A stretch of DNA of 64,000 nucleotides from Subtercola lobariae (GTDB lineage: Bacteria; Actinomycetota; Actinomycetes; Actinomycetales; Microbacteriaceae), in the NCBI RefSeq assembly GCF_014640255.1, contig NZ_BMGP01000006.1, forward strand, positions 1 to 64,000, in the 5' to 3' direction. Under the pieces are notes generated by a model that was not told the DNA's origin, made no database searches, and worked only from the letters and a program-made list of their open reading frames with translations. The position numbers and the translations under genes are program-made. Shown here piece after piece: positions 60,634-64,000 of the stretch. Each line of letters starts with the position of its first letter. The first letter of the stretch is position 1.

Positions 60634-61641
60634 TTACTCGTGCGCCTTAGCGAGCAGTTCGGCCCGTGGGTTCTCTTGCGGCTCAAGAGCATGAAACGCT
60701 TCGAGCGCTTCACGTGCCTCGGTCGACAAGTGCGACGGAACCGCCACTTGCACAACGGCAAGCAAATCGCCCGTGCCCTTGGCTGTTTCGACACCGCGGC
60801 CCTTGACGCGCAGAACGCGCCCACTCGGCGTGCCCGCAGCGACGCGCAGTTTCACGGGGTCGCCGCCCAGCGTCGGAACCTCGATGGTCGCGCCGAGCGT
60901 GGCCTCGACGAACGTGACCGGAACATTCACCCGAAGGTTCAGCCCGTCGCGCTCGAACACGGGATGCTTGCGCACCGACACCGTGAGAACGATGTCGCCG
61001 GGCTCGCCGCCATCAGGGCTTTTCTCGCCCTTGCCGCGCAGCTTGATCTTCTGGCCGTCTGAAACGCCGGCCGGAATCTTCACCGTGATGGTGCCGCCTT
61101 CAGCCGTCTGCAGCTTGATGGTGTCACCCTTGGTCGCGGTGACGAAGTCGACCGTGGTGCGAGCACTGATGTCTCGCCCACGAGTCGGGCCGCCGAAACC
61201 GCGAAAGCCGCCACTGGGCTGGCCGAAGCCTTGGCTGCCGCCGAACATCCCACCGAGCAGGTCGTCGTAGCCGGCCTGCTGGTACGAGTAGTTGGCGTTA
61301 CTGGCGCCACCGCCGCGACCACCGGCACCGCCGCCGAACATGCCGCCGAACACGTCTTCGAAGCCGCCCGACTGGCCCTGGCCACCCGCCGTGAAGCGAG
61401 CGCCAGAACCCATCGCGCGAATCTGGTCGTACTCTCTGCGCTGTTCGGGGTCGGCGAGAACCGAGTTGGCTTCGCTGATCTCTTTGAACTTGGCTTCTGC
61501 GGCAGGGTCACCGGGGTTGGAGTCAGGGTGGTACTGGCGTGCCAGCTTTCGATACTGTTTCTTCAGGTCGGCAGCAGCAACGTCTTTCGAAACGCCGAGA
61601 ACCTTATAGAAATCTTTATCGAACCAATCCTGGCTAGCCAT
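60634..61641 (-). CDS. dnaJ: DnaJ-type co-chaperone without zinc finger
   Basis: This 335-aa protein has a J domain with HPD (QYHPDSNPGDP), a Gly/Phe-rich region (GGMFGGGAGGRGGG... and GGMFGGSQGFGQPS) and a C-terminal substrate-binding domain (ISARTTVDFVTATKGDTIKLQ). No CxxCxGxG zinc-finger motifs exist, so it is class B (CbpA/DnaJ1-like) rather than canonical DnaJ. It stimulates the DnaK ATPase. Its ATG overlaps the end of grpE by eight bases, showing coupling in the heat-shock operon. Confidence 0.95.
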   Translation of the reverse strand: MASQDWFDKDFYKVLGVSKDVAAADLKKQYRKLARQYHPDSNPGDPAAEAKFKEISEANSVLADPEQRREYDQIRAMGSGARFTAGGQGQSGGFEDVFGGMFGGGAGGRGGGASNANYSYQQAGYDDLLGGMFGGSQGFGQPSGGFRGFGGPTRGRDISARTTVDFVTATKGDTIKLQTAEGGTITVKIPAGVSDGQKIKLRGKGEKSPDGGEPGDIVLTVSVRKHPVFERDGLNLRVNVPVTFVEATLGATIEVPTLGGDPVKLRVAAGTPSGRVLRVKGRGVETAKGTGDLLAVVQVAVPSHLSTEAREALEAFHALEPQENPRAELLAKAHE

Positions 61642-62302
61642 TCGGCACCGCTACGACGACTTTGGCCGCGCGCAGGAGAGACGAGCCGAGGTAGTAGCCC
61701 GTTTCGACGACATCGGCCACGGTCTCGACCTGAACATCGGCGCTGGGCTGCTGAAAGATGGCCTCGTGAATCTTCGGGTCGAAGAGGTCACCAGGGGTAC
61801 CGAACGGCGTGAGACCGAATCGCTCGACTCCTGCCCGCAGCTTGGCCACGATGGAGACGAACGGGCCCTCGGCGAGATCGCCGTGCTTCTCGGCACGGTC
61901 GAAATCGTCGAGCACCGGCAGTAAAACCTTGACCACTTCGCCGACCGTGCGCTCACGCTCGATCTCGCGGTTGGCCTCGGTGCGCTTACGGTAGTTCGCG
62001 TATTCGGCGGTCACCCGCTGAAGGTCGGCGAGTCGCTCGGCGGCCAAGTCGGAGTCTTGCGTCTCTCCGGCGCTCACAGCGTCGAGAAAGCTGAGGTCGT
62101 CTGCGTTGAATTCGCCGTCGCCCACTGTCTCCCCCTCTTCTGCTGCCTCGGAATAGCCTTCGTCATCGTCTTCGCCGCCGGTCGGCACCTCGACATCGGG
62201 CCCTTCGGCCTCGATGAACGAGGCGTCGTCGCCTATCGGCTCGCCCTGACCTGACTCATCATCGCCCTGGTTGTTGCCGTGCTTTGATTCGTCTTCGGTC
62301 AT
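61634..62302 (-). CDS. grpE: nucleotide exchange factor GrpE
   Basis: This 222-aa protein has an acidic N-terminal tail (EDESKHGNNQGDDESGQGEP... EGPDVEVPTGGEDDDE), a long coiled coil and the GrpE beta domain (DPKIHEAIFQQPSADVQVETVADVVETGYYLGSSLLRAAKVVVA). It releases ADP from DnaK. The acidic tail is unusually long. The start lies two bases after the dnaK stop. Confidence 0.96.
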   Translation of the reverse strand: MTEDESKHGNNQGDDESGQGEPIGDDASFIEAEGPDVEVPTGGEDDDEGYSEAAEEGETVGDGEFNADDLSFLDAVSAGETQDSDLAAERLADLQRVTAEYANYRKRTEANREIERERTVGEVVKVLLPVLDDFDRAEKHGDLAEGPFVSIVAKLRAGVERFGLTPFGTPGDLFDPKIHEAIFQQPSADVQVETVADVVETGYYLGSSLLRAAKVVVAVPNG

Positions 62303-62304
62303 GG

Positions 62305-64000
<1,696 letters not shown>

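Overview
The window is a gene-dense, high-GC (roughly 65% by eye) stretch of an actinobacterial chromosome. The signs are an HspR/HAIR heat-shock circuit around dnaK-grpE-dnaJ-hspR and clpB, an MptB-type polyprenol-phosphomannose mannosyltransferase, Ala codons dominated by GCC/GCG, frequent GTG starts and many apparently leaderless genes (a TANNNT hexamer 6-7 nt before the start codon). The overall style fits the family Microbacteriaceae; that placement is inference. There is no rRNA, phage, insertion sequence or CRISPR array. One tRNA-Arg(ACG) is present.

Region 1 (1-19.3 kb) looks like a catabolic island for an aromatic or aromatic-like compound. At the left edge lies the 5' end of an NAD(P) transhydrogenase alpha subunit. 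Next come an SDR, a MarR regulator with a perfect 20-bp palindrome, a quinone-oxidoreductase-like MDR, and a branched-chain/aromatic-type ABC transporter (livK-livH-livMG fusion-livF). Divergent from the transporter are a gamma-resorcylate-decarboxylase-like amidohydrolase and an aldehyde dehydrogenase. A second operon follows: group D flavin monooxygenase, MDR, NADPH:FMN reductase and SDR. Beside it sit a TetR regulator and a flavin reductase that is the likely partner of the monooxygenase. A plus-strand operon of cupin, 6-phosphogluconate-dehydrogenase-like enzyme, cytochrome P450 and P450 reductase closes the island. Two promoters share a CTAAAG(C/T)CTTGACTT box.

Region 2 (19.3-29.7 kb) holds an SGNH hydrolase, a mesD-mesX (core methionine synthase plus DUF1852) operon with a LysR regulator and matching T-N11-A sites, the tRNA, a deletion scar joining the remains of a head-to-head SDR/TetR pair, a secreted lipase, alanine dehydrogenase with a divergent Lrp/AsnC regulator, and a P-loop kinase and HAD phosphatase separated by a 12-copy GGCTAC microsatellite.

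Region 3 (29.7-50.7 kb) is rich in nucleobase and nucleoside functions: an adenine deaminase, a solitary Fic protein, an Atz/Trz-type deaminase with a DUF985 cupin, a DszA/NtaA-type flavin monooxygenase and a TetR. These are followed by an ABC importer (NMT1/THI5-like binding protein, ATPase, two permeases), a nucleoside phosphorylase, a tiny ORF, a nucleoside hydrolase and an adenosine-deaminase-family enzyme. Further on, a secreted nuclease and a secreted 5'-nucleotidase form a coupled operon. Together these could turn extracellular nucleic acid or a modified nucleoside into phosphate, ribose and ammonia.

Region 4 (50.8-64 kb) is housekeeping: threonine-aldolase-like PLP enzyme, nitroreductase, acetyl-CoA synthetase, ClpB with a HAIR operator, MptB, a HAD hydrolase, and the hspR-dnaJ-grpE-dnaK operon, which runs off the right edge.
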